A stretch of 64,000 bases of DNA from Stagonosporopsis chrysanthemi (Eukaryota > Ascomycota > Dothideomycetes > Pleosporales > Didymellaceae): NCBI GenBank assembly GCA_022560025.1, contig JAFISE010000027.1, forward strand, positions 1-64,000, in the 5' to 3' direction. This document shows positions 23,262 to 33,684 of this stretch, piece by piece (position 1 is the stretch's first letter; each line of letters begins with the position of its first letter). A model generated the notes under the pieces. The model was not told the DNA's origin. It saw only the letters and a list, made by a program, of their open reading frames with translations, and did no database searches. Both the position numbers and the translations under genes were made by a program.

Positions 23262-24225
23262 TCAACCACAGCTGCCCTCATCGGCACTGGGAGTGGTGCT
23301 TAGGTCCTTTGGCAGATACTTGATACCTGTCGCGGGGCAATTTCCAGAGGTTCCGGTAGGATTCACAGGAACGAAGTTACCATTCGCAACACTGCCGCGA
23401 ACATTGAAAGCATACTGGATCTGATTGATCGCACCGCTTGTGCAGGTCAAGATTGGCGTGGCACCGAACTTCGCCTTGAGGGCTGCAGTTATGGCAGCGT
23501 TGGTGTAGGTCTTGCTTGAGCTGGGTGTGATGCCGGCGTTGGAAAGCCACTGTAAGAAATCAGCATTACTATGTTTGACAAGATGCATATCTCATACCTG
23601 GTATGTGGGTAGATCTTTAAACAAGGTGATGGTGGTGTTCAAGAAGTCGAACAGTTCGTCCTCTGCTTTGTAGTTGGTGTAACAGGTTGGTTTCAATGTC
23701 GAGTAGCAAGTTCCGTGCTTGCTCCACTCATGCTCCCTTGAGAGAAGTTAGTCCATACTCAAGTCTAAGCCTATATCTGGAAAGCAGTTACCAGAATGTT
23801 TCATCTTTGCCTTGGAAGTCCTTCCAATAAGTCTTCATATAGTTGAAAATGTCAGTGTACCCTTTGTTCTGGAGCGTGCAACCGATATCGGTGTACGCTC
23901 TGGAGCTGTCACATGTTGACTTGTACGTTCCGTCGCAATTGTCGGGCCTGCAGTTGCGGTTAGAATGTTCTGGGAACCCAGCGACAGTCAAGGGTACCTA
24001 CCACAAGCCGTGAATAGTCCAGGAATTAGCCGGACCGGTAGCAGGGCTAGAATCCCAGAACTGGACTTGCAAGACCTGTCCCTGAGCCTCCGTGCAGCAC
24101 GTGTTCTGGATGGTTCCGGTGCTCTGGCAACTGAGTGGTGCAGATGCCGAGCATGCCGATACAGTAGCAGCTGCCGAACCGGCAAACAGGCCGAGGGCGA
24201 TCAGGAAGGAAGAGCTAGAAGCCAT
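23262..24225 (-). CDS. secreted ribonuclease T2
   Basis: Four exons (24225-24002, 23947-23792, 23736-23598, 23549-23262) give a 268-residue protein. Introns of 54, 55 and 48 bp have good donors (GTAGGT, GTAACT, GTATGA), and the first two show CTAAC branch points. Residues 1 to about 20 form a signal peptide (SFLIALGLFAGSAAA). The two T2 active-site motifs are intact: CAS I SWTIHGLW (His72) and CAS II EHEWSKHGTC (His129, Glu130, Lys133, His134). Paired cysteines fit the usual disulfides. T2 enzymes are extracellular or vacuolar endoribonucleases cutting through 2',3'-cyclic phosphates. Length and exon layout are normal, so I read it as functional. A second T2 domain, inside a fusion, lies 2.3 kb away in the same orientation. 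Confidence 0.93.
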
Positions 24226-24787
24226 GAAGGATGATGTGGAAAAGCTTGTGTTTCCTTGGCTTCTGGGCTCGACTCTTATACAGGCTCTTCGCCGCTGTAA
24301 AAGGCTTGTGCGCTGTCGATCGTCGCAAGACTCTGTCTCCGGTACATAATTATCTCGGGTGCTTGGCTTTTTAGGGAAGGTATTCGTGCACCACAAATTA
24401 AGATACTATGTCAAAAAGCTCACCTTCTGCTATGGGAGTAGCGTGTAGAGAAAGCGATGCACGTGTGAGGTTGAATGGAGAGATAACGAGCGCCCTTGAG
24501 CAGTGCGGGGTCGATCGTCCGGCAAGAGCGCCAATCAATACGCGTGCAAAATTGCAGCATACTTTGGCCGGGGTCCTTCATTGGTTGCAACACGCTGTTA
24601 AGCCCCCGATAAAGCACAAGCTTGTAACATCACAGATATCCCTTTGAGTTCGAAGCGTAGAAATTCTACCTGCACAGTGATTACTCTACTGCGCTAGTTA
24701 GAGATTGACCTATGTTGTACTAGATTTATCTCTTTTTCTTTTTGTATGACTGTCCCTTGCTTTAAGGTGCATCCATCATAAATTTCG

Positions 24788-25936
24788 TCACGGATTAGTT
24801 CGTGCGGTACGTTTGTAGGTGTTACTGGGTGCGAACGTAGTGTCTCCTTGACACAAGGCATCCATAGGAATAGGAAGGTCTTCTAGATTTGGCATCCAAT
24901 CGTGTCCAATTACCTTGTCCAATTCGGCTTTTAACTTCTTGAGACCCGCAGGGTATAGAACCATGGTAAGGACTAAGGACTCCATGGCCGTAGCAGGGAT
25001 GCCAGCTCCAGCCTCAAATAGAGTGCCTAGTGTGTAGTAAGCCTGGTCGTCCGTTAAATTGTATGTCGTCTAGTCCCAAAGCCAACGGGCATGAATCTTC
25101 GCAGCATTAGGATTTCCTTGAGATAGTCGTTTTTCTAGCCCTCTAACCAACAAAGAGAACGGGTCCAATCCTTTAGCATGAAGCCGGAAGGCCTCTCAGT
25201 TGAAGGCGCTTTACAGGTAGGAAGACTTGGAAGGAAAGGAAACATGTTCACCAGAAATATAGCTGGATCAAGCAAGCGATCGAGGTTGTCAATAACAGCA
25301 TAAATTCGACGAACAGGTTCCTCTTCGCCTGTCGTGATCGTTTCAATTTGCATGATCAGACCCGCCGCATATCGCTCGAACCATTTGTCATAACGTGAAT
25401 TGTCTAGCAAAAGCTCATGTAGAACACGCACAGAGTCTTCCTCCTGAATTGGGTTGTATTCTTTGGCAGACGTTGGCATGGCAAGATGAAGCATGAGTTT
25501 TCGGCTATTACGCCAAAGGGATCCGTAAGGTAGTAGTACAGGACGCATGTTTCGTGACAGTAGTTGGGACTGCCGTTGGGATCTGAGGGCGTGAAGAATA
25601 ACGGTTACCTCGTTCGCGCAGTAAGACGAAGACAGTGTTCTTGACTGCTAACGGGTAATTTGGCTAAAGGTGCATACTCTTCACACCACGCTGTAAACTT
25701 ATACCACGGAGACGTTTCGGGCAGCTGAGTAACATTGCCGATAAGAGGAAAGCTTGCCTTCATATCAGTGGGTAGATCCGAGGACAATTCTGCAAAGTCC
25801 CTTGTGGGGATTGTTTGTTGAACGAGTGACTCACTGGAATCTTACGAGTGCCTTTACTCCCGACAGGTTGGAATAATGATACGGATAGCAGCGAAAAGAT
25901 CAGGCCTGACACTACGGTGAGGGCGATCGACGCCAT
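24788..25936 (-). pseudogene. cytochrome P450, decayed and truncated
   Basis: The N-terminus keeps a membrane anchor (MASIALTVVSGLIF at 25936) and a 55-bp intron leading to FPLIGNV. Downstream, the helix C region (PYGSLWRNSRKLM) and the I-helix (FEAGAGIPATAME) are recognisable. Frames switch at least twice between 25500 and 25620, where LRERGNRYSSRPQIPTA sits in a different frame from the sequence before and after it, and again near 25135. A stop also occurs at about 25070. The ExxR segment is degraded (ALCQGDTTFAPSN) and the heme-binding cysteine loop is missing. It resembles fungal secondary-metabolite P450s of the O-methylsterigmatocystin oxidoreductase type. It cannot bind heme and is dead. 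Confidence 0.85.
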
Positions 25937-26483
25937 TTGCCCGCTTAGGCAAGTCTGTGCTTGTAGACTGTGCGTCGCTCAAGTACCAGGATGGTAGAAA
26001 CCGAATAGTTCGATCGGGATCTGACCGTAACATGGGATTGAATGGGCAGCCACCAATGGGTAAGTTCCGAGCATTCGCTATCTTTTAGCCTGTTGTGTTG
26101 GCTCTCAATAACCTTACTCAGCTACTTGATTGATCAAGAGGAGTTGCTATGGTATTCTTCGTCCAAATCATGGCGCAGAATCAGGATACCAAAGCTCTCT
26201 TTATGGACTTAGAACAGAAGATGTGTAAAGAACTCCACTAACTTACGTTCATTCGTCTGTAAAAGAGGGGTCTTTCAGGTGTATAACAATTGATATTGTT
26301 TGATTACAGAAGAGATATCATTTGACTTTTCTCCGTACCTCTCGCCTCGAGCCTCCTTTGAGCACATTGGATTTTGGGAAGGCTGTTTGAAGCCCTTTGT
26401 CAGCAGGATTGATTTTAATATGCTTGCAAAGGCTAGGGGTCAAAACAGGTCAGGATCAACCAACACGCAGCTACCGCTACAAC
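25937..26483. other. intergenic
   Basis: Holds the upstream region of the P450 pseudogene and the 3' flank of the RNase/oxidase fusion gene. No gene seen. A short AT-rich stretch at 26270-26340 may hold the polyadenylation region of the fusion gene. Confidence 0.4.
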
Positions 26484-29400
26484 CTAAGTCGCAGCACCCA
26501 GTGGATCCCCATACGCATCATCCGGATTATCTCCAACACAATGATGGCACCAAAAATGATTCCCTGGGTCGTGCGCCTTCTTCACAGCCAGCAACTGGTC
26601 ATACGCGTTCTGGCCCCAGTACCTCGCCGTCCAATTGTGCAACACATACGAGCTCTCGGAGAAATAGCTGTTCGGCCCAAGCCTGTACAACGTGTCGTCT
26701 GACTGCTGGGTCGTCAAGGTGCGCGCATTCCATAGCATGAGCGCGGAGCGGAAGCCAGGCGAGATGGCCGTATCGCCTGGCTGCGAGCTGCCCAAATTGC
26801 CCGTCAGCGATGTGTAGAGGTAATGGAAGCCGCAGCGGTAGCCCCCTTGGGCCGGTGATGTCGGATCGGGACTCTTCAGAGACTCGATGCATATGTTCAG
26901 CACATCCATCATGGTTGAGGCAAACTGTGTCTGCATGGCCTCGCGCGAGATAAAGACAGAGTTCTGGGAGCCGGTGGCCGCGTCGGAAGGCGGGTGCGGC
27001 TCTGGCAACGGATTTGTGGCGTTGAGTGTAAACTTGTCGGCGGGCATGGAGAGGAGATACTCATATGCCGACTTGTAGTTGTCTTCCTTCACTGCCTCTG
27101 TCTGCAGCACGTTCTTGAGACCGTCGCGGAACTGAATATAGTCTGGCTCTGTCTGACCGCCGGCGTAGAAGTACTCAAAGCTGAACTTCCAAGTGACGGT
27201 GCATAGGTCACCTGGCTTGTATTGGGAGGTGTCGATGAAGAAGCCAGGCTGCGTGCTGACTTTGTGATTGAGCGTCAGCTGCCATGCGGCGAAGCGGGTC
27301 CACATGTCGCGCAGCCACTCGTAGCCAAACTTCTGCGAGCCCGGACAGAAGGTGCCAGTCGAGGACATGTTAACGTGGCTGAGGCCTCCATCAGGCACAG
27401 TGTGGGCGCGGATCGTCATAGAGAGGATAACACCCCAGACGCCGCCGCCGCCACCGCGCATGGCCCAGAAGAGCTGCGGATTGCGGCGACGACTAGCAAT
27501 TTTCTTGTGGACGACAGGCTGGCCGTAGACGTCGCTGCCAACCTGCAGAACTTCAATTTCCAGCAAGTTGTCGACGCCGAGGCCCATAGACGGCGCAAAT
27601 GGCCCGTGACCACCGCCGAGATGGAACCCAACCATACCGACGGTGGAGCACCAGCCCGATGCAATGACCCGGGCGTACTCGGCCGAGAAGGCGTGCATCT
27701 CAGCGAAGATGGAGCCGGCACCAAAGCGAAATGCGCCAGCGGAAGCCAGTGCAGGGTCCTCGTTCCAAGTGGGCAGAAAGGCCTTATCCTTAAGCAAGAT
27801 TGTGCGGATAAGAATGCCGCCAGTCGGGCATGAGTTGCGGCTGTTGTACTCGTGGCCAGTGCCGGCAGTGGCGATGCATAGGCGGTGATTCGCGGCAAAT
27901 GTGAGGGCGGCGGCCACATGGCGCTCGTTGAGCGGGAAGACAACGATAAACGGATTCCAATTGCGGTACTCGTTCTGGTGCACCGCGGCCTTGCACATGT
28001 CCGATACACTGTTCCACGCAGAGATCTCTTCGGCCGGGTTGAAGCACGGGCGCTGCATCTCAGTGATGTCCTTGTAGTAGTAGAGTGCCCCGAGACCATT
28101 GGGGCTGCTGCCCAGGCCGTAAAAAGACTGGTCTTTAATGGAGCCCGCTGGTACCGGCGCCGGCTGTGGTTGTGGGTAGCGGTTCCACTGGACGCCGAGC
28201 CGGGGCACTGTGGGGTCCAGCTCCTGCTCCAGTTTCCGGATGGCTGTCTCAGTGGGCCAGCAACTAGAGTTCTGGGGCGTGCACCAGTCATGGTCGTCTT
28301 CAAGTATAGCTTGCGTACTGTTTGACGTTTCGGCTGGGTCGCACGAGCCGGCGCCGCAGAAGTCATTTTCCAGGCTACATGAGTAGCGGCAGTGGGCGCT
28401 ACACGGATTACACCTGCCCATGGCCCATTGCGTATTTTGCAGCGTATTTTCCTTGCCTACTGCCGGCTGGTCTGGAGCTTTGCAGTCGAGCACGGCGTAC
28501 GAGTACACCGGGTGATATTGAAACTGGAAGCGACAGGTAGTGATTGTGGCGTTAGCGTTGGCAAGAAGCACCACGCTGGGGTCGTCATCTGAACCTGAGA
28601 TTGAGTAGCGCTGCACGCCGCGGTCGGGAAAGTTTGGCCACTGCAGCGACGCCTGGCCGTTGGAGGTAAAGTTCCATTGTGCAAGGCCCTCTTGATGTTG
28701 GCTAGATACCTGGAGTGAACGCCACAAGCCCAGGAGCGCGCGGGATGCTCCGGCGATGCCAGACTGGGACTGGCTTACAGGGCTGGTTTCAATCTTGGTC
28801 TCATTCGGAGAAAAGGGACGGCCCGCCTCCGATGCCTTGGGGCGAAACATAAGGAAGTTGCCACACCCGGGCGTGTCCATGGCGGCATAGAAGCTTGCCG
28901 GCGCGGGCTCCCCGGTGTGGTTGCAGGCCAGGAAGGCCGCCTCGAGCCCACCAATATCTGGTAGACGCTGCGCCAGGCAGTCCTCCACATGGGGCTTAGC
29001 GCCACCACATCGCAGTATCAGCTCCCCAAGGCCGCTACGCTCGTAGCTGCACGTCTGGGGATAAGGGCTGTCGGTGGTGACGTTCAAGGTGTTGTCCGTG
29101 AAGTTCTGCATGAACTCAAACTTGCCGGATCCGAGCTGCTCGGCGCCAAACGAACGCCAGGTGCCCTCCCAGGGGGAGGTGTTGTTGCTGCCCATGAAGG
29201 CCGGCATCGCATATTCCAGCAGCGGCAAGCTTGCGATCTCGTCTCCATTGCTATCGCTACTGCTGTCATTGGTTTCTATCAGCGGTGCATTGTTGGGGTC
29301 AAGCTGGACGGTGCTGTCCAGCTGTGCCGGCGGGCATGTGTCCCAATGGTCACCGCACGCAAAGCACTGGTCAATGCAGTCGCCCGACATGCGCGGCACG

Positions 29401-30143
29401 CTCGTCACGTTGGTCTCTATCCAGCCCACCGTTGCAAGATACGCGCACTGCACGCAGCCGGTGCTAATGAGCGGCTCCAAGACCTGCAGCTGCTTGCGCA
29501 GCGCGTTGTTTGCGTTGAATTCATTGGCTATTACGAACGCTGTGCGAAAGTAGGCCTCCTGTGGCAGCCGGAATGCTTTACCGTCCTGGCCGGGGATGAC
29601 TGCACAAGTGCCATGCTTCATCCACTCGGACAAAATGAAGCATTGCATCGTGTTTTTAAACTTTGCGTTTGTCGGCCAAAAGTAGCTCAGCAGCTCATCG
29701 AAGGTCGTGAGCACCGTCTCGTCGAACTCCTCGCCATTCAGGCAGCCGTAGGGCTGATTCTTCGGGCCATTGCCGCCCGCTGAGCCAGGCCACAAGCCGT
29801 GCAGGGTCGCCTTGGCCGAACCAGGAGCGAAGTCATTGTTTTGCATCGACAACGTGTAGGCGTCGGTGGGCAGCAGCCCGGCTGGCTGGTGCCCCGCATT
29901 GCACAGCTGAAAAGGTGGAGGCTTCTGCTGCAGCTTGCCGTGCCTGTCCTGGGAGGTGCAGCCGTAACTCCACTTTAAATTGCACGTATCGGGGTGGTAG
30001 TTGAACTGATTGAATTGCCAGAGTGGGTTCGGGTTGGAGGAGCAAGCGTCAGACAAGCCGGAGCACGTGGCTGCCACTAGGCGGACCAGGGCCAGCACTA
30101 GCGTAAGTTGTGCATACCAAGTCATGCTTGCTTGACGATGCAC
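26484..30143 (-). CDS. secreted RNase T2 - berberine-bridge-type FAD oxidase fusion
   Basis: One uninterrupted 1,219-codon ORF. Residues 7-25 form a signal peptide (a start at Met7 is as likely as Met1). Residues 26 to about 270 are an RNase T2 domain with CAS I HGLWP (115-119) and CAS II EWMKHGTC (173-180); Glu173, Lys176 and His177 are kept, but the usual first His of HEW is Ser172. Residues about 325-435 and 470-555 look like two copies of an unknown module (W-R-S, then NFT, then paired Cys). After a Cys-rich linker, about 700-1205 is a FAD_binding_4/BBE oxidase: GTGHEYNSRN (His764) and GWCSTVG (Cys832) match the two covalent FAD sites, with GGGHG and a C-terminal BBE block (YWGQNAYDQL, DPGNHFW). 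Both domains are intact and there is no intron, unlike the multi-exon T2 and GMC genes nearby. Extracellular action is inferred from the signal peptide; the substrate is unknown. Confidence 0.9.
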   Translation of the reverse strand: MHRQASMTWYAQLTLVLALVRLVAATCSGLSDACSSNPNPLWQFNQFNYHPDTCNLKWSYGCTSQDRHGKLQQKPPPFQLCNAGHQPAGLLPTDAYTLSMQNNDFAPGSAKATLHGLWPGSAGGNGPKNQPYGCLNGEEFDETVLTTFDELLSYFWPTNAKFKNTMQCFILSEWMKHGTCAVIPGQDGKAFRLPQEAYFRTAFVIANEFNANNALRKQLQVLEPLISTGCVQCAYLATVGWIETNVTSVPRMSGDCIDQCFACGDHWDTCPPAQLDSTVQLDPNNAPLIETNDSSSDSNGDEIASLPLLEYAMPAFMGSNNTSPWEGTWRSFGAEQLGSGKFEFMQNFTDNTLNVTTDSPYPQTCSYERSGLGELILRCGGAKPHVEDCLAQRLPDIGGLEAAFLACNHTGEPAPASFYAAMDTPGCGNFLMFRPKASEAGRPFSPNETKIETSPVSQSQSGIAGASRALLGLWRSLQVSSQHQEGLAQWNFTSNGQASLQWPNFPDRGVQRYSISGSDDDPSVVLLANANATITTCRFQFQYHPVYSYAVLDCKAPDQPAVGKENTLQNTQWAMGRCNPCSAHCRYSCSLENDFCGAGSCDPAETSNSTQAILEDDHDWCTPQNSSCWPTETAIRKLEQELDPTVPRLGVQWNRYPQPQPAPVPAGSIKDQSFYGLGSSPNGLGALYYYKDITEMQRPCFNPAEEISAWNSVSDMCKAAVHQNEYRNWNPFIVVFPLNERHVAAALTFAANHRLCIATAGTGHEYNSRNSCPTGGILIRTILLKDKAFLPTWNEDPALASAGAFRFGAGSIFAEMHAFSAEYARVIASGWCSTVGMVGFHLGGGHGPFAPSMGLGVDNLLEIEVLQVGSDVYGQPVVHKKIASRRRNPQLFWAMRGGGGGVWGVILSMTIRAHTVPDGGLSHVNMSSTGTFCPGSQKFGYEWLRDMWTRFAAWQLTLNHKVSTQPGFFIDTSQYKPGDLCTVTWKFSFEYFYAGGQTEPDYIQFRDGLKNVLQTEAVKEDNYKSAYEYLLSMPADKFTLNATNPLPEPHPPSDAATGSQNSVFISREAMQTQFASTMMDVLNICIESLKSPDPTSPAQGGYRCGFHYLYTSLTGNLGSSQPGDTAISPGFRSALMLWNARTLTTQQSDDTLYRLGPNSYFSESSYVLHNWTARYWGQNAYDQLLAVKKAHDPGNHFWCHHCVGDNPDDAYGDPLGAAT

Positions 30144-30675
30144 TGCTGTTGTATTTCTTGTATCTCAATGGTGATTGGAATGGAAATTCGACGACAGACA
30201 CATCGAGTTTAAATATACTCTGTATACATACATCCAAAATCAATTTACTACTTGCTCAATTGTGCAGACCACCTCTTGCCATGAATAGCCATTCAGTACC
30301 ATGGTATCAACGAGCGGGCAGCTCTTTGAGTGGCCAATGCCCACATCTTGTGGCCAACAGACTGTCTGCCCGAAAACATTTGTCCAATCAGAAGCAGCTC
30401 ACATTAATCACTTCCATGCGCGGGGTGGCTCTTACACTTCGGCAAGCACCGATACCCCGCTTGGTGACTCGCTTAACAACCGGCTCTACCATGCTCAGCT
30501 GCTTTGGGATATTACCCAAATGGTTCAAGCTGTCTGCCTAAAATTGTGACATACGAGCTAACGGTCCGCAAACGGCATGTAGTAATCTCGGCTATGTCCG
30601 AGACTATTGCAAGCAGATTTCAGCTATCGTGGCCAGGTCTGAAACCATTTTGCAAACAGTCTTCAGCTGTTGCGG

Positions 30676-30987
30676 CTAAGTCCGGAAAAGTTGCAAGCAG
30701 CAAGTTTCAGTCAGTTGGTGCTCAATGGCGAGCTGAGACAAAGCCCTATACTCATTGAGCTCATTTATCAGGCCATTCAGCTCGTTATCAATATCTGTAT
30801 CCGTAACTTTTTTGTCAAGGGATGATCGAAATTTGGCGAGTTCCCTGTGTACCTCCTTGTAGTGTTCCAAAAAAAAGTTTTGCTTTCCTTCCAGCTCACA
30901 AAGGTGCTGCACACCATGGGAAGATAAATTGGAAGCTTCGGACTTGTTACAGCAACAAACATAAGGGTTATAGAAAGAACCCAACAC
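30676..30987 (-). CDS. short coiled-coil ORF, possible NLR (STAND) N-terminal remnant
   Basis: A 103-codon ORF with Cys-rich start (YVCCCNK) and a Leu/Glu/Lys heptad-like body (LINELNEYRALSQLA). The pattern recalls the fungal N-terminal helical domain of STAND/NACHT proteins, but it is short and isolated, with no NACHT domain nearby. It lies in the region between the divergent fusion gene and GMC gene. Could be a fragment or chance ORF. Confidence 0.3.
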   Translation of the reverse strand: MLGSFYNPYVCCCNKSEASNLSSHGVQHLCELEGKQNFFLEHYKEVHRELAKFRSSLDKKVTDTDIDNELNGLINELNEYRALSQLAIEHQLTETCCLQLFRT

Positions 30988-31035
30988 TTTGTCTTAAGTC
31001 TTCAATATACAGCCACGTGCAATTTCACCTACATA

Positions 31036-33028
31036 ATGAACACGGAGAGCCTCCCGGACTACCTAACCATCCCAGGGAAGACGATACCTAGCTTCCACTG
31101 CCGCGTCGGTAGAGATCATAACGATCGTCAGCCTCTGCGAGCTAACACCTTCGGGTACCCTGTGCCTGGAGCACAGAGACCAACTTCTACTTCAGTCATG
31201 GCCCTTGACTACTTCGCCAGGTATGGAGCATCAATGCTCTGAGTCTGCAACATTTGTTCCAACTCTGACCTTGAATCGTTTTAGTGACCAAACCTGGGCA
31301 AATATCCTGGACCATGGAGAATTTGATTACGTCATTGTCGGTTCAGGCTTTACTGCTCTCGCATTCATCCATAAAGCCCTTGAATTGGACCCTTGTGTCA
31401 AGATCCTTTGCTTAGAGCGTGGAGGTAAGTTTCACCATTAGTTCCCCGTCTTGAATTGAAATGCCGTTGTCTGATCCTTCAACCGTCACAGGTTTCTGGC
31501 TTCCGTCCCACTTCCAGAACCTACCAATTCCTTTCAAAATGGTTTTGGGAGGGCCCTCAGAGACATTCCCCTGGACCCTCTCACGCAAAACCTTTGAAAC
31601 AAAAGAGCTCCAGTTTTGCCATGGCTCTTGCCCGTTTTTCGGTGGCAGATCCACATTTTGGTCTGCCTGGAGCCCAAGGCCAGGTCTAGACCTCCTGCGC
31701 AACTTTCCCGAGGCAATGGTAAAGACTGCCACAGATGAGACATTTTGGAAAGAGGCCAAAGAGCTTCTAAACGTCACTTCCGCAGACCAGATCGACGATG
31801 GCATCTTTGGAAGCTTACAGACTGCCATTGATAGCATTCTCGAGGACGCAATTGGCAGAATTCCAACTGCGGACTATGTCGAACCAGCGCCGCTTGCTGT
31901 CGGACGACGTAGCCCAACTTCTCGTCTGCGATTCAATAAGTTCTCTGTCCCCGGACCTCTTCTTGGCATCTTGGAACAACAGAGGCAACTTGCCGAAGCT
32001 AACCAAGGTGCGCCTTTGGAGATAATGATTGACTGCGTGGTGAAGAATATGGTTAAAGGCGACGATGATGATTTTGTCCGCGTCGTCGAAACCAGCAAGG
32101 GTACTCTGTCGTGGACTGGCAATAAGACCAAGATCATCCTTTGCGCTGGAGCCATTCCCAACGCCACAATGTTGCTGAACTCTTTCGAGAGTTGCCGTGA
32201 AACCGTTGGTAAAAGACTTACCGGCCACTACGTGACACACATCTCAGCAAGATGCCCAGTGAAAAACATCAAAGGCTGGAAAAAGGAAGACACGCTCAAA
32301 ATCGCTGCTGCATACCTGGCTGGCAGGGATCCTAAGAGTGGCCTACAATATCACGTCTCGGTCACGGCGCTGAATAGTCCCAACCCAAAAGACGATGCAG
32401 AAGACGCAGCTCGCGAATGTCCCGATTATGCTGCTGCGGCGACCCTCGATCAACTCACTGGCTCTGAGGATTACGTTGTGTTTGGTATGAAGCCAACCTT
32501 TGTGAAAGAGAATACAAGCTGACCTGTCACTTTTTAGTCTGCTCGGCTCTTGGAGAGTTCAGCGAGAAGAACATCAAGAACCATGTCACTCTCAATAAGG
32601 GCGCTGATCCGACTTGTAACGTCACGCTGCAATATACCTTGAGTGACGAGGATTATGGCGCTTGGGATGTGATGGATACGGCAACGTACGATACTATCAA
32701 AGAAATGGCAGGTGGCGATGAGCACGCTTCCAGTATTGATTGGTGGGACGAGAAAAGCCATGGCTGGAAGAAAACGAAACCAGCAGTCGACACTATTCGG
32801 ATCCCTGGTATTGTCCATGAGTCAAGCACTTGTTTCATGGGTCCTAAGGACATCGGTGGTTCCTTGGATGAGCTTTATCGTCCTCATGAGATTGAGAATG
32901 TTCATGTTACTGGAGCTGCGCTATTCCCAACTGCGGGTAGTTGGAATCCCACAATGACTATGTGTGGATATGCTCAAGACCTGGCTCACAAGCTGCATCG
33001 AATGAAGCCTCAAGAGAGCCAGCCATGA
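31036..33028 (+). CDS. GMC-superfamily FAD oxidoreductase, pyranose-oxidase-like
   Basis: Four exons (31036-31220, 31285-31424, 31492-32484, 32538-33028) join in frame into 602 residues. Introns of 64, 67 and 53 bp have GTATGG, GTAAGT and GTATGA donors. Residues 75-110 form the FAD-binding fold (FDYVIVGSGFTALAF, then LCLERGG). GGRSTFWSAW corresponds to the flavin-attachment region of pyranose 2-oxidases, where the linking residue is His; here it is Phe, so the FAD is probably not covalent. The C-terminal GMC block is clear (HESSTCFMGPKD, PTAGSWNPTMTM) and keeps a candidate catalytic His533/Asn576 pair. No signal peptide is evident with this start. It is divergently arranged with the RNase/oxidase fusion gene, 0.9 kb apart. 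Substrate unknown; a start at the in-frame ATG at 31198 is possible. Confidence 0.85.
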
Positions 33029-33684
33029 TTGAAGTCATGTCGCAGGGTGCATTACTGTAATGTACCCTCGCAAAAGAGTTTTCTTCAACCTTCTGTAGAG
33101 CAGGCAGAAGAAAAATAACAATTGATTTGACTTAGCCAACTGGACACAATTATATGGTTAAGATGGACAAGTAAGGAGAGAATGCTTCCCATCCGTCCCT
33201 GGCGCATCTCAGTATAGTGCAGAACCTGCGAGCGCGATCCTATGGATCTACCATCACAGCCAGGGAATAGGGATACTCCAACTATCAAGAGGTATAGACA
33301 AGATACTACTCCTTGTACTCATGTATCATGCGACCGATCTTGAAAGCATCTCCTACTTGCTCCCGTTACATATCCTCAGGTCGACAATCAAATCAAAGTT
33401 GATTGCATCGTGCAGCTTGGTGATGGTGACCACTTGTATTTTGGATCCAGTCTAAGCAACGCTTCTCGCTGTGCAGCCGCTACCAAGACGATGACACTCG
33501 TCCGTCTTTCTAAGACCGGTAAAATCTTTTCGCCAATATCGACTGTCCTTTGGTCCTTCTTTGAACGCTTTCATGACATGAAGGTGGACGACCATGGATC
33601 CCGGTGCTCCTTCCTTCCAGAATACAGGGCTGACGTCTACATGGACTGATACTGGGTTGGATTTCATAGCAATCTATGATACCT
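33029..33684. other. intergenic between convergent units
   Basis: 3' flank of the GMC gene and of the HET pseudogene. No coding sequence supported; small ORFs at 33410-33649 and 33452-33667 overlap on opposite strands and look random. Confidence 0.45.

Noticed and set aside
26484..30143. Long antisense ORFs inside the RNase-oxidase gene (for example 27416-28366, 28989-29783)
   Set aside because: They lie within the strong coding ORF, have no domain, and arise from its GC-rich codon use.
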